Below are positions 15,315 to 22,452 of a DNA stretch of 26,976 nt, piece after piece. The stretch covers positions 1 through 26,976 of the forward strand of contig CAUTXO010000019.1 in NCBI GenBank assembly GCA_963542625.1, written 5' to 3'. A program made the translations under genes and the position numbers. The first letter of the stretch is position 1. Each line of letters begins with the position of its first letter. This stretch comes from CAUTXO01 sp963542625 (lineage in GTDB: Bacteria; Campylobacterota; Campylobacteria; Campylobacterales; SZUA-545). The notes below the pieces were generated by a model. That model ran no database searches and was not told the DNA's origin. It saw only the letters and a program-made list of their open reading frames with translations.

Positions 15315-15344
15315 GCGGGTTAGCTTGCGCTCAAACTAACCCGC
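15315..15344 (+). terminator. Hairpin after rplT
   Basis: GCGGGTTAG (15315-15323) pairs perfectly with CTAACCCGC (15336-15344) around a 12-base loop. No T-run follows, so it is either a weak intrinsic terminator or a 3' stabilising hairpin. The loop start CTTGCG can also pair with CGCAAG at 15342-15347, giving a competing fold. Confidence 0.6.
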
Positions 15345-15968
15345 AAGATCTCTATATCAACAACGATATATATCCATAGTTTTAATTTTTCAGAAATAAC
15401 GTTAGTTTCCCAACAAAACAGAACTTGCAATTATTCACAAGTATTGCTTGCACAAAGAACCCACATTAAAAGTGCGTAGGTTAGTCAATCATTTACTATA
15501 TTTATACGATTAATCCAACTCAAAAAGTAACAACAAAACTGTTTTAATGCTAGTTGCCAAGAACCTAAACTGAAAAAACTTTAATACCAATATCGTCTTC
15601 GCAAAAAACATAACCGCACAGAAACAAGATCGAATACACAATAGCCATTTCGTCTGCTTTTGCTTAATGCTCAACCAAAACCCCCAAACAATCCCATAAG
15701 ATTTTAATTAATCGGATACAACTTCCAATCCAACAATTACCACGCAAAATCCACACATCGCAAACTTAAGTTATAAATAGTGGTATTTTACTTATAGTTT
15801 TTTATATATTTATAGTGCACATTTAATAGTAAAACATAAATATTAATAGTTTGCTGCTAACAAATTGCAACATAAGTAGCAATAAAAACGTTTCTTATAA
15901 AACTGTATATAACATATTCTACTGTTAAAGCACTAATTAAACAGACGCGTCGCCAATAAACACTTTGC
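15345..15968. other. AT-rich gene-free stretch with one DnaA-box match
   Basis: About 620 bases of clearly lower GC than the flanks, with no credible reading frame or RNA gene. It holds one exact TTATTCACA (15431-15439), the consensus DnaA box, and between 15777 and 15849 five copies of ATAG (usually ATAGT) spaced 14-20 bases apart in very AT-rich DNA. AGATCT, frequent elsewhere, is absent after the first few bases. It could be decayed foreign DNA or an unrecognised regulatory or structural region. Confidence 0.5.
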
Positions 15969-15974
15969 TACAAT
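15969..15974 (+). promoter_or_regulatory. -10 box of the EamA transporter gene
   Basis: TACAAT ends 20 bases before the ATG at 15994. It overlaps another ATG at 15973, which therefore cannot be the start if this box is used. AAGG follows at the right distance for 15994. Confidence 0.5.
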
Positions 15975-15993
15975 GCGCGGTTTAAGGTTTTCA

Positions 15994-16881
15994 ATGCTAG
16001 CTAAAATCGATAAGGGTGTCATTTATATGCTGCTTGCGTCGGCAAGTTTTGCGTTTATGGCGCTTTTTGTGAAACTCCTTTCGCCGTTTATGAGCCCCGT
16101 CGAAGCGGCGTTTTTTAGAAACATCTTCGGCGTGGCGTTCGTGCTTTTTTCGCTCCTAAGATCTAGGCCCCGTCATCGCGGCGGCAAGCCGTTTTTGCTT
16201 TTTATGCGCGGGCTGCTCGGCACGGCGGGGCTGATGTTTTACTTCCACAACATCTTCAGTATGCCACTAGCAGACGCGATGACCTTCACAAAAACCTCGC
16301 CGATTTTCGTCGGGATCTTTGCCTATTTTGCCTACAAAGAGCGCGCCAGAGGCTTCACCACGCTAGCCATAGCGCTCGGGTTTTTCGGCGTTATTTTCGT
16401 GGTAAAACCGGGCTTTGGCGTGCCAGCAGGGCTCATCGCCACGGGGCTAGCCAGCGGGATCTTTGCCGCACTTGCCTACACAACCATCAAAGATCTTCGC
16501 AAGTATTACGAAACGCGTATAATCGTGCTCTCATTCACGCTCACCGGGACACTTTTTCCAGCGTGCTTTTTATTTTGCTTTAGCGACGCGGCAGGCGGCG
16601 CAGCGGGCAGCACCAGCACTTTATTTGCGCCATTTGTAATGCCTAACGCGCTTGCGTGGGCTTACATCATCGGGCTTGGGTTTTTCGGCACGCTCGCGCA
16701 ATTTTTGATGACGATTGCCTACGGGCATTCAAACGTCGCTGTCGTCGGCGCGGTGAGCTACACGGATATTTTTTTCGCAATGATAATCGGCTTTTTTGCT
16801 GGCGACGCCCTTCCGGATCTACTAGGTTTCATCGGCGTTTGTTTAATCATTGCAGCAGGCATTTTGGCAAGCAAGAAGTAG
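15994..16881 (+). CDS. EamA-family (DMT superfamily) transporter
   Basis: This 295-residue inner-membrane protein has about ten membrane helices arranged as two EamA repeats (about 8-140 and 150-293). It starts AKIDKGVIYMLLASASFAFMA and carries the family segments FFRNIFG and MPLADAMTFTKTSPIFVGIF in the first half and GAVSYTDIFFAMIIGFF in the second. DMT-family proteins export metabolites, amino acids or drugs; the substrate cannot be read from the sequence. The start ATG 15994 is chosen over 15973 because AAGG lies six bases upstream and a -10 box covers the earlier ATG. It is a single-gene unit between gene-poor stretches. Confidence 0.88.
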   Translation: MLAKIDKGVIYMLLASASFAFMALFVKLLSPFMSPVEAAFFRNIFGVAFVLFSLLRSRPRHRGGKPFLLFMRGLLGTAGLMFYFHNIFSMPLADAMTFTKTSPIFVGIFAYFAYKERARGFTTLAIALGFFGVIFVVKPGFGVPAGLIATGLASGIFAALAYTTIKDLRKYYETRIIVLSFTLTGTLFPACFLFCFSDAAGGAAGSTSTLFAPFVMPNALAWAYIIGLGFFGTLAQFLMTIAYGHSNVAVVGAVSYTDIFFAMIIGFFAGDALPDLLGFIGVCLIIAAGILASKK

Positions 16882-17058
16882 CGCGCGCTTGGATCCAAAG
16901 CCAGTAGATCCGCAGCGCAGCTCACACTCTCAACCCGCAACGCAAAGGCGCACAGATCCGTTAGCGGCGAGCGGGTTACGCCGGCAAGCGTAAATCCACG
17001 CCCGCAAGCGCGCCAAAGATCCAGCACGCCAAAGCACAAGCGTGCAAACGAGCAAGAT

Positions 17059-17310
17059 CTACCCCCTACCCTTGGCATTAAGGCGGCTTTTTAGTTTCTT
17101 TTCTTCTAACGCGCGTTTTTCAGACTTTTTGATTAGCTCCATAGCGCGGCGGCGGCGCTCTTCGTTTGGATCTGGGCGCGGCTCGCCGGGGCGCACAAGG
17201 TCGCTTTTAAAAATAAAAACAACAAAAAGCACAAAAATAAACGTCACGGACACTTCCGCAATCAAACCCGGAGTTAGCTCGTTAAAAACGCTGACGGCAA
17301 AGTCATACAT
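17059..17310 (-). CDS. Small single-span membrane protein beside the thioredoxin gene
   Basis: An 83-residue protein of unknown function. A short N-terminal part is followed by one membrane helix (about 19-36, AEVSVTFIFVLFVVFIF), then a proline-containing linker (RPGEPRPDPNEE) and a highly charged cytoplasmic tail rich in Arg, Lys and Glu that is probably helical. The frame is open further upstream into the antisense of the thioredoxin gene, but the ATG at 17310 has AAGG six bases before it and is the likely start. From memory, a small membrane protein also neighbours trxA in C. jejuni, so the pair may be conserved. It diverges from the thioredoxin gene with 55 bases between them. Confidence 0.7.
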   Translation of the reverse strand: MYDFAVSVFNELTPGLIAEVSVTFIFVLFVVFIFKSDLVRPGEPRPDPNEERRRRAMELIKKSEKRALEEKKLKSRLNAKGRG

Positions 17311-17324
17311 AAAAAGCCTTAATG

Positions 17325-17330
17325 TATAAT
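17325..17330 (+). promoter_or_regulatory. -10 box of the thioredoxin/nadE operon
   Basis: TGTATAAT gives an extended -10 box 35 bases before the thioredoxin ATG, in the short divergent gap with the small membrane protein gene. AAGGAAG precedes the ATG. Confidence 0.5.
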
Positions 17331-17365
17331 CGTTTAATATATCACTTTTAAAATTAAGGAAGCCA

Positions 17366-18103
17366 ATGAGTAACATCATCAACGTAAATGCTGAAAATTT
17401 TGACGAGATCGTCTTAAAAGCAGACAAAAACGCGCTCGTCGTCGTGGATTTTTGGGCGCCTTGGTGCGCGCCTTGCCGTATGCTTGTGCCGGTTTTAGAG
17501 CAGCTAACGCAAGAATACGACTTCACGCTTGCAAAGGTCAATACACAAGAGCAAGAAAGCCTAGCGCAGCGCTTTTCCATAAGGGGCATTCCGGACGTGC
17601 GCTTTTATAAAGGCGGCGAGCAAGTTAGCGGCTTTAGCGGCGCGCTTCGCAAGGAGCAAGTGGCGGCGTATCTTGAAAAATACACGACGAGTTTTAGCGC
17701 GCAAGGTTTTCAAAACGCCCTAGCGATAGAAGACGCGACGCAAAGAAAGGCGGCGATGTTTGAAGCGCACAAAATCGCGCCAAACCTTAAGGTGCCGATG
17801 TATTTTTTTGAGAGCTTGGATCTTGAAGCAGCAAAGCTAGCGGCGCAAGAAATTAAGCAGTCAAACCCCTTGTATAGACAGGCAGCAAATCTTTTAACGG
17901 CGGTAGATTTCCTAAGCGCGCGCGCGGATTTTGCCGAGATTATTAAGCAAAAATCATACGAGACGCTCATTGATGAGCTAATCGCGGGCGTAAAAACGCT
18001 TGATGAGAGCACAAAAAATACGCTCATCGCGCTTTTGGATCTAATTGAGCCGGCAAGCCGCCGCGTGTATCAACGCAAAATTTCTATGCTCCTAAACTCG
18101 TGA
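17366..18103 (+). CDS. CnoX/YbbN-like thioredoxin with helical C-terminal extension
   Basis: The 245-residue protein has an N-terminal thioredoxin domain (about 1-105) with active site WAPWCAPC (Cys34, Cys37) and the cis-proline loop RGIPDVRFY. A C-terminal part of about 140 residues is helical and TPR-like, as in the CnoX/YbbN family of redox holdases that protect proteins and hand them to chaperonin. CAPC instead of the classic CGPC, and the extension, argue against plain TrxA, although the position next to the small membrane protein recalls trxA of C. jejuni. Both cysteines are kept, so thiol exchange is expected, unlike E. coli YbbN. The stop TGA overlaps the nadE GTG by four bases, so the two are coupled. 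Confidence 0.85.
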   Translation: MSNIINVNAENFDEIVLKADKNALVVVDFWAPWCAPCRMLVPVLEQLTQEYDFTLAKVNTQEQESLAQRFSIRGIPDVRFYKGGEQVSGFSGALRKEQVAAYLEKYTTSFSAQGFQNALAIEDATQRKAAMFEAHKIAPNLKVPMYFFESLDLEAAKLAAQEIKQSNPLYRQAANLLTAVDFLSARADFAEIIKQKSYETLIDELIAGVKTLDESTKNTLIALLDLIEPASRRVYQRKISMLLNS

Positions 18104-19509
18104 AAATAGAAGTTATCCAAACAAACCCTTTCGCAAAGGGCATTGAAGAAAACGCAAGCGAGATAACCAAAGAGATCCGCGCGGCAAAAAACGCTGGCTT
18201 TGACGCCATTTGCTTTAGCGCACAAGCCTTTGGCGCGCCAAGCGGGGAGCTGGGCGAAGATCTTGCTAGGCTAAGGGCGGCGCTAAAAAACATCAAGCAA
18301 GAAGCCGCCGGCATAACGGTTATTCTTGGCGCCTTTGATAGAGATGGCGAGCAGATCTTTTTGTTTAGAAACCACGTGGAGCTAAAAGGGCGCACGGTGG
18401 AGCACAAGGGGCTTACGGCGGGCTTTGAGCCGCGCGCCACCAAAAAGACAAAAACCTTTGTGTGGCTTAGGCGCGAGCCCTTTTTTGCGAACAGATCTTG
18501 CGGAGCGCGGGCGCTTGGCTTTGCCATTTCAAACGATGTGAATTTAGTTTGTGTGAATAAGTTTGGCTTTAGCTCTGGGCGCGTTTATGAGGGCGGGAGC
18601 TTTATTTTTAAGGGTGGCAAGTTGCGGCGAGCGGAGGTTTTTGCGCGCCAAAGATCTGCGGATTTTAAAAGCGCGGCGGGTGATTTAGAGCTAAAACTAA
18701 AGAACGTGCAAGATCTTATGCCAAAGCCCGGATACGAAGAGATCTTGGGCGCGCTCGTGTTTTCTCTTAGATCTTACGCGGCGCAAAACGGCTTTACGCA
18801 AGCGCTTGTAGGGCTAAGCGGCGGCGTTGATAGCGCGCTTGTTTGCGCCCTTGCGGTGCTGGCACTTGGGCGCGAAAACGTCAAGGCGGTTTTTATGCCG
18901 TCTGTTTATACGTCCGACCAAAGCCGCAAAGACGCCACGGATCTTGCCAACGTGCTAAAAATTGAGCTAGAAGAAATCGCGATAGATAAGCCGTTTAAAG
19001 CCTTTACGAGCCTTTTGGATCTAAAGGGCACGGCGCGGGAAAATATCCAAGCGCGCATTCGCGGCAATATTTTGATGGCAATTTCCAACACGAGTGGCGC
19101 CCTTGTGCTTGCAACGAGCAACAAAAGCGAGCTCTCAACCGGCTACTGCACGCTTTATGGGGATCTCTTGGGGGGGTTTGCGCCAATTAGCGACCTTTTC
19201 AAACGCGATGTTTATGCGCTTTGCGACTTGCTTAGCAAGCGCGGCATACAGATCCCGCAAAGCATTTTAAGCAAGGCGCCGACGGCTGAGCTCTCCCCCG
19301 GGCAAAAAGACAGCGACGCGCTTGGAAGCTATAAAGATCTAGACCTTGTGCTTGATGGGTATTTGCTAAAGGGGCTTGGCGTGCAAGAACTTAGCGCCTT
19401 TGCCGATGAAGCGTATATCCAAAGGATCTTGGCGCTTTTTGCCCGCGCGCGCCACAAAAGGGAGCAAGCCCCCCACGGCGTGAAGATCTACAAGCAAAAC
19501 CTAAGCTAG
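18100..19509 (+). CDS. nadE: NAD+ synthetase with shrunken, probably inactive glutaminase-like domain
   Basis: NadE turns nicotinic acid adenine dinucleotide into NAD+ using ATP and ammonia. In this 469-residue protein the synthetase domain (about 205-469) is intact: the PP-loop SGGVDS (240-245), MPSVYTSDQSRKDA, ENIQARIRGNILMAISN, TSNKSELSTGYCTLYGD and a late AELSPGQKDSD. The first 190 residues resemble the nitrilase-type glutaminase of long NadE (QTNPFAKGIEENASEI, EHKGL, YEGGSFIF), but are much shorter. The place of the first catalytic Glu reads FSAQAFG, and the whole segment with the nucleophile Cys (usually ICED) is missing. The enzyme should therefore depend on free ammonia. The GTG start overlaps the thioredoxin stop (GTGA). 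Confidence 0.9.
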   Translation: MKIEVIQTNPFAKGIEENASEITKEIRAAKNAGFDAICFSAQAFGAPSGELGEDLARLRAALKNIKQEAAGITVILGAFDRDGEQIFLFRNHVELKGRTVEHKGLTAGFEPRATKKTKTFVWLRREPFFANRSCGARALGFAISNDVNLVCVNKFGFSSGRVYEGGSFIFKGGKLRRAEVFARQRSADFKSAAGDLELKLKNVQDLMPKPGYEEILGALVFSLRSYAAQNGFTQALVGLSGGVDSALVCALAVLALGRENVKAVFMPSVYTSDQSRKDATDLANVLKIELEEIAIDKPFKAFTSLLDLKGTARENIQARIRGNILMAISNTSGALVLATSNKSELSTGYCTLYGDLLGGFAPISDLFKRDVYALCDLLSKRGIQIPQSILSKAPTAELSPGQKDSDALGSYKDLDLVLDGYLLKGLGVQELSAFADEAYIQRILALFARARHKREQAPHGVKIYKQNLS

Positions 19510-19826
19510 GCTTTAAAAGCCACATTAGCCATAATTTACGCAAGACTCCCAAAAATAGCACAGACAACCTTAGTTTAATGTATTTCTAATGCTATACATA
19601 AGATTAAAAATTTTGCACAGCTCAAAACTCTATAAACTGGAAACCTATGGACAGTTTATGCACTACAGAATACAAAATATATTAAAAAATTTAATATATG
19701 GCATTTGTGTGGCCGTATTTAAACTCAATATAAAGCAACATAAAAAGTAAATATCTTTATTTTTAAACATATAATGCATAAAATTACATTTTTTGCAGGA
19801 AAGGCTACGGATAGAATTTAATTAAG
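19510..19826. other. AT-rich gap between nadE and the repressor gene
   Basis: No gene is seen. It holds a hairpin in which ATAAACTG (19632-19639) pairs with CAGTTTAT (19652-19659), and a weak GGCTT/AAGCC hairpin just after nadE. AGATCT is absent. It forms the left part of the AT-rich island around the XRE-type gene. Confidence 0.5.
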
Positions 19827-20435
19827 CTATTCTCTCGATGAAAATAATGAAAGAGGCAGGCTCGTGACAACTTCTCCGAGTATCAAATTTTCTTTTTCAG
19901 AGAGTTGGACGATAGGAAAGTTGGCATTGAGTGGAATGCCGATATCTTTTTTGCTCTCGTATTGCCTAATGGATATGTTATCGTAACCGCTTTGGATAAC
20001 CACAATATCGCCACTATGATATTGCTCCTTTGGCCTAAAAATGACAATGGATTTATATGGAACTATCGGCAGCATATCGCCACTTTTATACAGAATGCAC
20101 TTTACGATTTGCTCTGGAATATCCGCCAATGTTTTAGATACCCTTATGAGCGGCTTATTGGAAAAATATTCAACAATTGTGAGCTCGTTATCATCTACCG
20201 GCGATTGCGTAAAAAAGTATGAAATTGGCACACCATAAGCAGATGCTAAGATCTGCAAGACAACTGCTGATGGGTGCGCTGTTTCAGCGTTTTCATAATT
20301 TCTGATTGTTGGAATTGAAACGTGCGTCTTTTCTGACGCATCAATTAATGTTAGCTTTGCGTTTCTTCTAGCTACTTCCAATTTAACTGCAAGTTCTTTT
20401 ACAAAAGTATCATCCATTATCATATTAGATTTCAT
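19827..20435 (-). CDS. XRE-family regulator with S24/LexA-like C-terminal domain
   Basis: The protein (about 202 residues) resembles phage CI-type repressors. The N-terminal part (about 10-70) is a helix-turn-helix of the XRE type (LAVKLEVARRNAKLTLIDAS, THVSIPTIRNYENA). The C-terminal part (about 105-195) resembles the S24 peptidase fold of LexA and CI: KSGDMLPIVPYKSIVIF, HSGDIVVIQSG, IPLNANFPIV and ILGEVV. The nucleophile Ser of the usual GDSM is not in place (GDMLP) and the usual Lys position reads Arg (SIRQY), so self-cleavage is doubtful. Starts at 20447 (GTG), 20435, 20423 and 20417 (ATG) are all possible; none has a convincing ribosome binding site. No phage gene accompanies it. Confidence 0.7.
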   Translation of the reverse strand: MKSNMIMDDTFVKELAVKLEVARRNAKLTLIDASEKTHVSIPTIRNYENAETAHPSAVVLQILASAYGVPISYFFTQSPVDDNELTIVEYFSNKPLIRVSKTLADIPEQIVKCILYKSGDMLPIVPYKSIVIFRPKEQYHSGDIVVIQSGYDNISIRQYESKKDIGIPLNANFPIVQLSEKENLILGEVVTSLPLSLFSSRE

Positions 20436-20636
20436 CGCCTTAGGCACTTTTTGCTAACGAATTCGGTAATTGTACTACAACTTATGTTAATTTTTTAATA
20501 AATAATACAACAAATCCGGCTCAAATCCATAAATAGAAAACGAATAAATATAGGCTAAATAGTGAGCGCAAAAAGATACGGAACGCTACCTTAATAATAC
20601 ATAATGAAATAGCAACTGACATTTTGCCGTAATAAA

Positions 20637-20663
20637 TAGACAAAAAGTCTAAAATATTAGACT
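20637..20663. repeat. Three-arm inverted repeat (TAGAC / GTCTA / TTAGAC)
   Basis: TAGAC (20637-20641) can pair with GTCTA (20647-20651), while AGTCTAA (20646-20652) pairs perfectly with TTAGACT (20657-20663) over a four-base loop. The two hairpins exclude each other. It lies about 200 bases upstream of the repressor gene and might be a repressor-binding site. Confidence 0.5.
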
Positions 20664-21062
20664 GTTAAATTGGTGTGTTAAAAATAATAGAATAGCATTT
20701 TATAGGTTTTATAAATTTATTTTTTAATCTAAATGTCGTGTAATTTAATATATTTATATTAAAAATAGACCAAAAAAGAAGCTATCTTTGAAATAAATCT
20801 AAAAATATGAATATCAACTTGCACATTTTAATGGTAGCAAAAAATAAAATTTACCGACGTTTAGTTTCCTAGTATAAAATTATTTACGTCCAATATGCTA
20901 CCTACAAGCAACATATACATTTTAACAAAACTTAAGTTTTATTGTTTTTACCTAACACAGGCTGCTTGGTGTGTAAATAACAGAATTATGGTATCAAAAA
21001 CATTAAAAATAAAAAATTTTACTAAATTTTAATAAGTAAAGATAAATATTTATATTAATCAT

Positions 21063-21096
21063 CTTAAAATTGAGCAGCAATATACAAAATTTTAAG
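21063..21096 (-). terminator. Possible 3' hairpin of the pta-ackA transcript
   Basis: CTTAAAATT (21063-21071) pairs with AATTTTAAG (21088-21096) across 16 bases, 21 bases beyond the ackA stop. The stem is almost all A-T, so it is weak as a terminator. Confidence 0.3.
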
Positions 21097-21116
21097 AATA
21101 CCGAATCTGTAAAAAA

Positions 21117-22328
21117 TCATTTTGCCTTATCCCATTTCCCAATATTTTTCACAACATTCATTGTTTGCGTGGCTATCTCAAGTTCTTCGTTGGTAGGGAT
21201 CACGAGCGTTTTGACGCGGGCATTTTGCGCGGAAATATCATTAAGTGTTTTTGTGCTTTGCATATTTTTATCGTGATCTAGCTCAATCCCTAAAAAACCA
21301 AGCCCGCTTGTGATTTTTTCCCTTGTAATCGGAGCGTTTTCGCCTATGCCGCCAGTAAAAATCAGCGCGTCAAGGCGCCCCAAAATCGCAATATACGCGC
21401 CGATGAATTTCTTGATTTGATACGCAAACATATTAAGCGCAAGCCCCGCTCGCTCGTTGCCTTCGTTTGATTTTTTGAGAACGTCGCGCAAATCGTTATA
21501 GCCGCAAATCCCTTTTAGCCCGCTTTCTTTATTCAAAAGCGCGGTCATTTTTTCAAGGCTCACGCCCTGCCGTTGCAAAAAAAGCACAATCTCAGGATCC
21601 AAATCGCCCGTCCTTGTCCCCATCATAATGCCAGCAAGCGGCGTCAGCCCCATAGAAGTATCCACGCTCTGCCCGTTTTTTATGGCGCAAACGCTAGATC
21701 CGTTGCCAAGATGAAGCGTGATGGCGTTAAGATCCGTGTGCTCCTTCCCCAAAAATTCCGCCGCACGCTTTGCAACGTAATTGTGCGAAGTGCCGTGAAA
21801 ACCGTATTTTCTAATCTTGTATTTTTCGTAAAGCTCGTAAGGAAGCCCATACATATAAGCAACCTGCGGCATCGTTTGGTGAAAGGACGTATCAAAAACC
21901 GCAACCTGCGGCATTTTAGGGTATTGCTTAAAAATCACGTCGATCCCAGCATAATGCGCCTTGTTATGCAAGGGCGCAAGGCTGCTAAGATCCTTGATCT
22001 TTAGCGCCAGCTCTTCATTTAGCAAGGTTGGTTTTTTGAAAATATCTCCGCCTTGGACGACCCTATGCCCCACGGCGTCTAGTTCGTCAAAAGAAGCAAC
22101 GAGCCCGCTTGAAAGCAGCATTTGCGTTAAGATCTCAAGCGCCGCCTTGTGATCTTTAATCTTAAGCGTTTTTTCTATTTTGCCACCTTCAAAAACAAGC
22201 CTTGCGTAGCCGTCCGTTTCTTCGCCAATTTGCTCTATCAAGCCCGTAGCCAAAGAGTTTGCGCGCTCCATATCAAAAAGCTGATACTTAATTGACGAGC
22301 TACCAGAATTTATAACTAGGATCTTCAT
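21117..22328 (-). CDS. ackA: Acetate kinase
   Basis: Acetate kinase interconverts acetyl phosphate plus ADP with acetate plus ATP. The 403-residue protein of the ASKHA fold starts MKILVINSGSSSIKYQLF (phosphate-binding) and carries GHRVVQGGD, VFDTSFHQTMP, RKYGFHGTSHNYV, LHLGNGSSVCAI, GLTPLAGIMMGTRTGDLDP and LIFTGGIGENAP, all hallmarks of the family. The frame is open for another 58 codons upstream, but the ATG at 22328 has AAAGGAG in front and gives the normal family N-terminus. It follows pta by 124 bases on the same strand, the common pta-ackA order for acetate overflow or uptake. Confidence 0.97.
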   Translation of the reverse strand: MKILVINSGSSSIKYQLFDMERANSLATGLIEQIGEETDGYARLVFEGGKIEKTLKIKDHKAALEILTQMLLSSGLVASFDELDAVGHRVVQGGDIFKKPTLLNEELALKIKDLSSLAPLHNKAHYAGIDVIFKQYPKMPQVAVFDTSFHQTMPQVAYMYGLPYELYEKYKIRKYGFHGTSHNYVAKRAAEFLGKEHTDLNAITLHLGNGSSVCAIKNGQSVDTSMGLTPLAGIMMGTRTGDLDPEIVLFLQRQGVSLEKMTALLNKESGLKGICGYNDLRDVLKKSNEGNERAGLALNMFAYQIKKFIGAYIAILGRLDALIFTGGIGENAPITREKITSGLGFLGIELDHDKNMQSTKTLNDISAQNARVKTLVIPTNEELEIATQTMNVVKNIGKWDKAK

Positions 22329-22370
22329 ACAGGCTCCTTTTTGCAAGATCTTAGGCCGTGGTGGCGGCAA

Positions 22371-22400
22371 TTTTGCGTTGCGCGGTTTTGCGTTGCGCGG
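22371..22400. repeat. Two perfect tandem copies of a 15-base unit between pta and ackA
   Basis: TTTTGCGTTGCGCGG occurs twice head to tail, followed by a partial third copy (TTTTG). It lies in the ackA leader, upstream of the ribosome binding site. Fifteen bases keep any frame, and copy number could vary by slippage. Confidence 0.8.
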
Positions 22401-22452
22401 TTTTGACAGCAAAACGCCATCATTTGAAGCGCCCCTGCGCGTAAAACCAGCA

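Larger units (their letters stand above)
20448..21116. other. AT-rich gene-free stretch downstream of ackA and upstream of the repressor
   Basis: About 670 bases, visibly AT-rich, with no credible gene on either strand. It contains a three-part AGAC/GTCT hairpin set (20637-20663), a perfect 14-base palindrome AAAACTTAAGTTTT near 20930, and a hairpin close to the ackA stop (21063-21096). AGATCT does not occur. The right part probably holds the 3' end of the pta-ackA transcript and the left part the promoter of the repressor gene. Confidence 0.5.

Noticed and set aside
15431..15439. Chromosomal origin at the DnaA box
   Set aside because: Only one exact box is present, without a cluster or a dnaA gene nearby.
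17311..17589. N-terminal extension of the small membrane protein gene into the thioredoxin gene
   Set aside because: It is antisense to the thioredoxin active-site region; the ATG at 17310 with AAGG is the better start.
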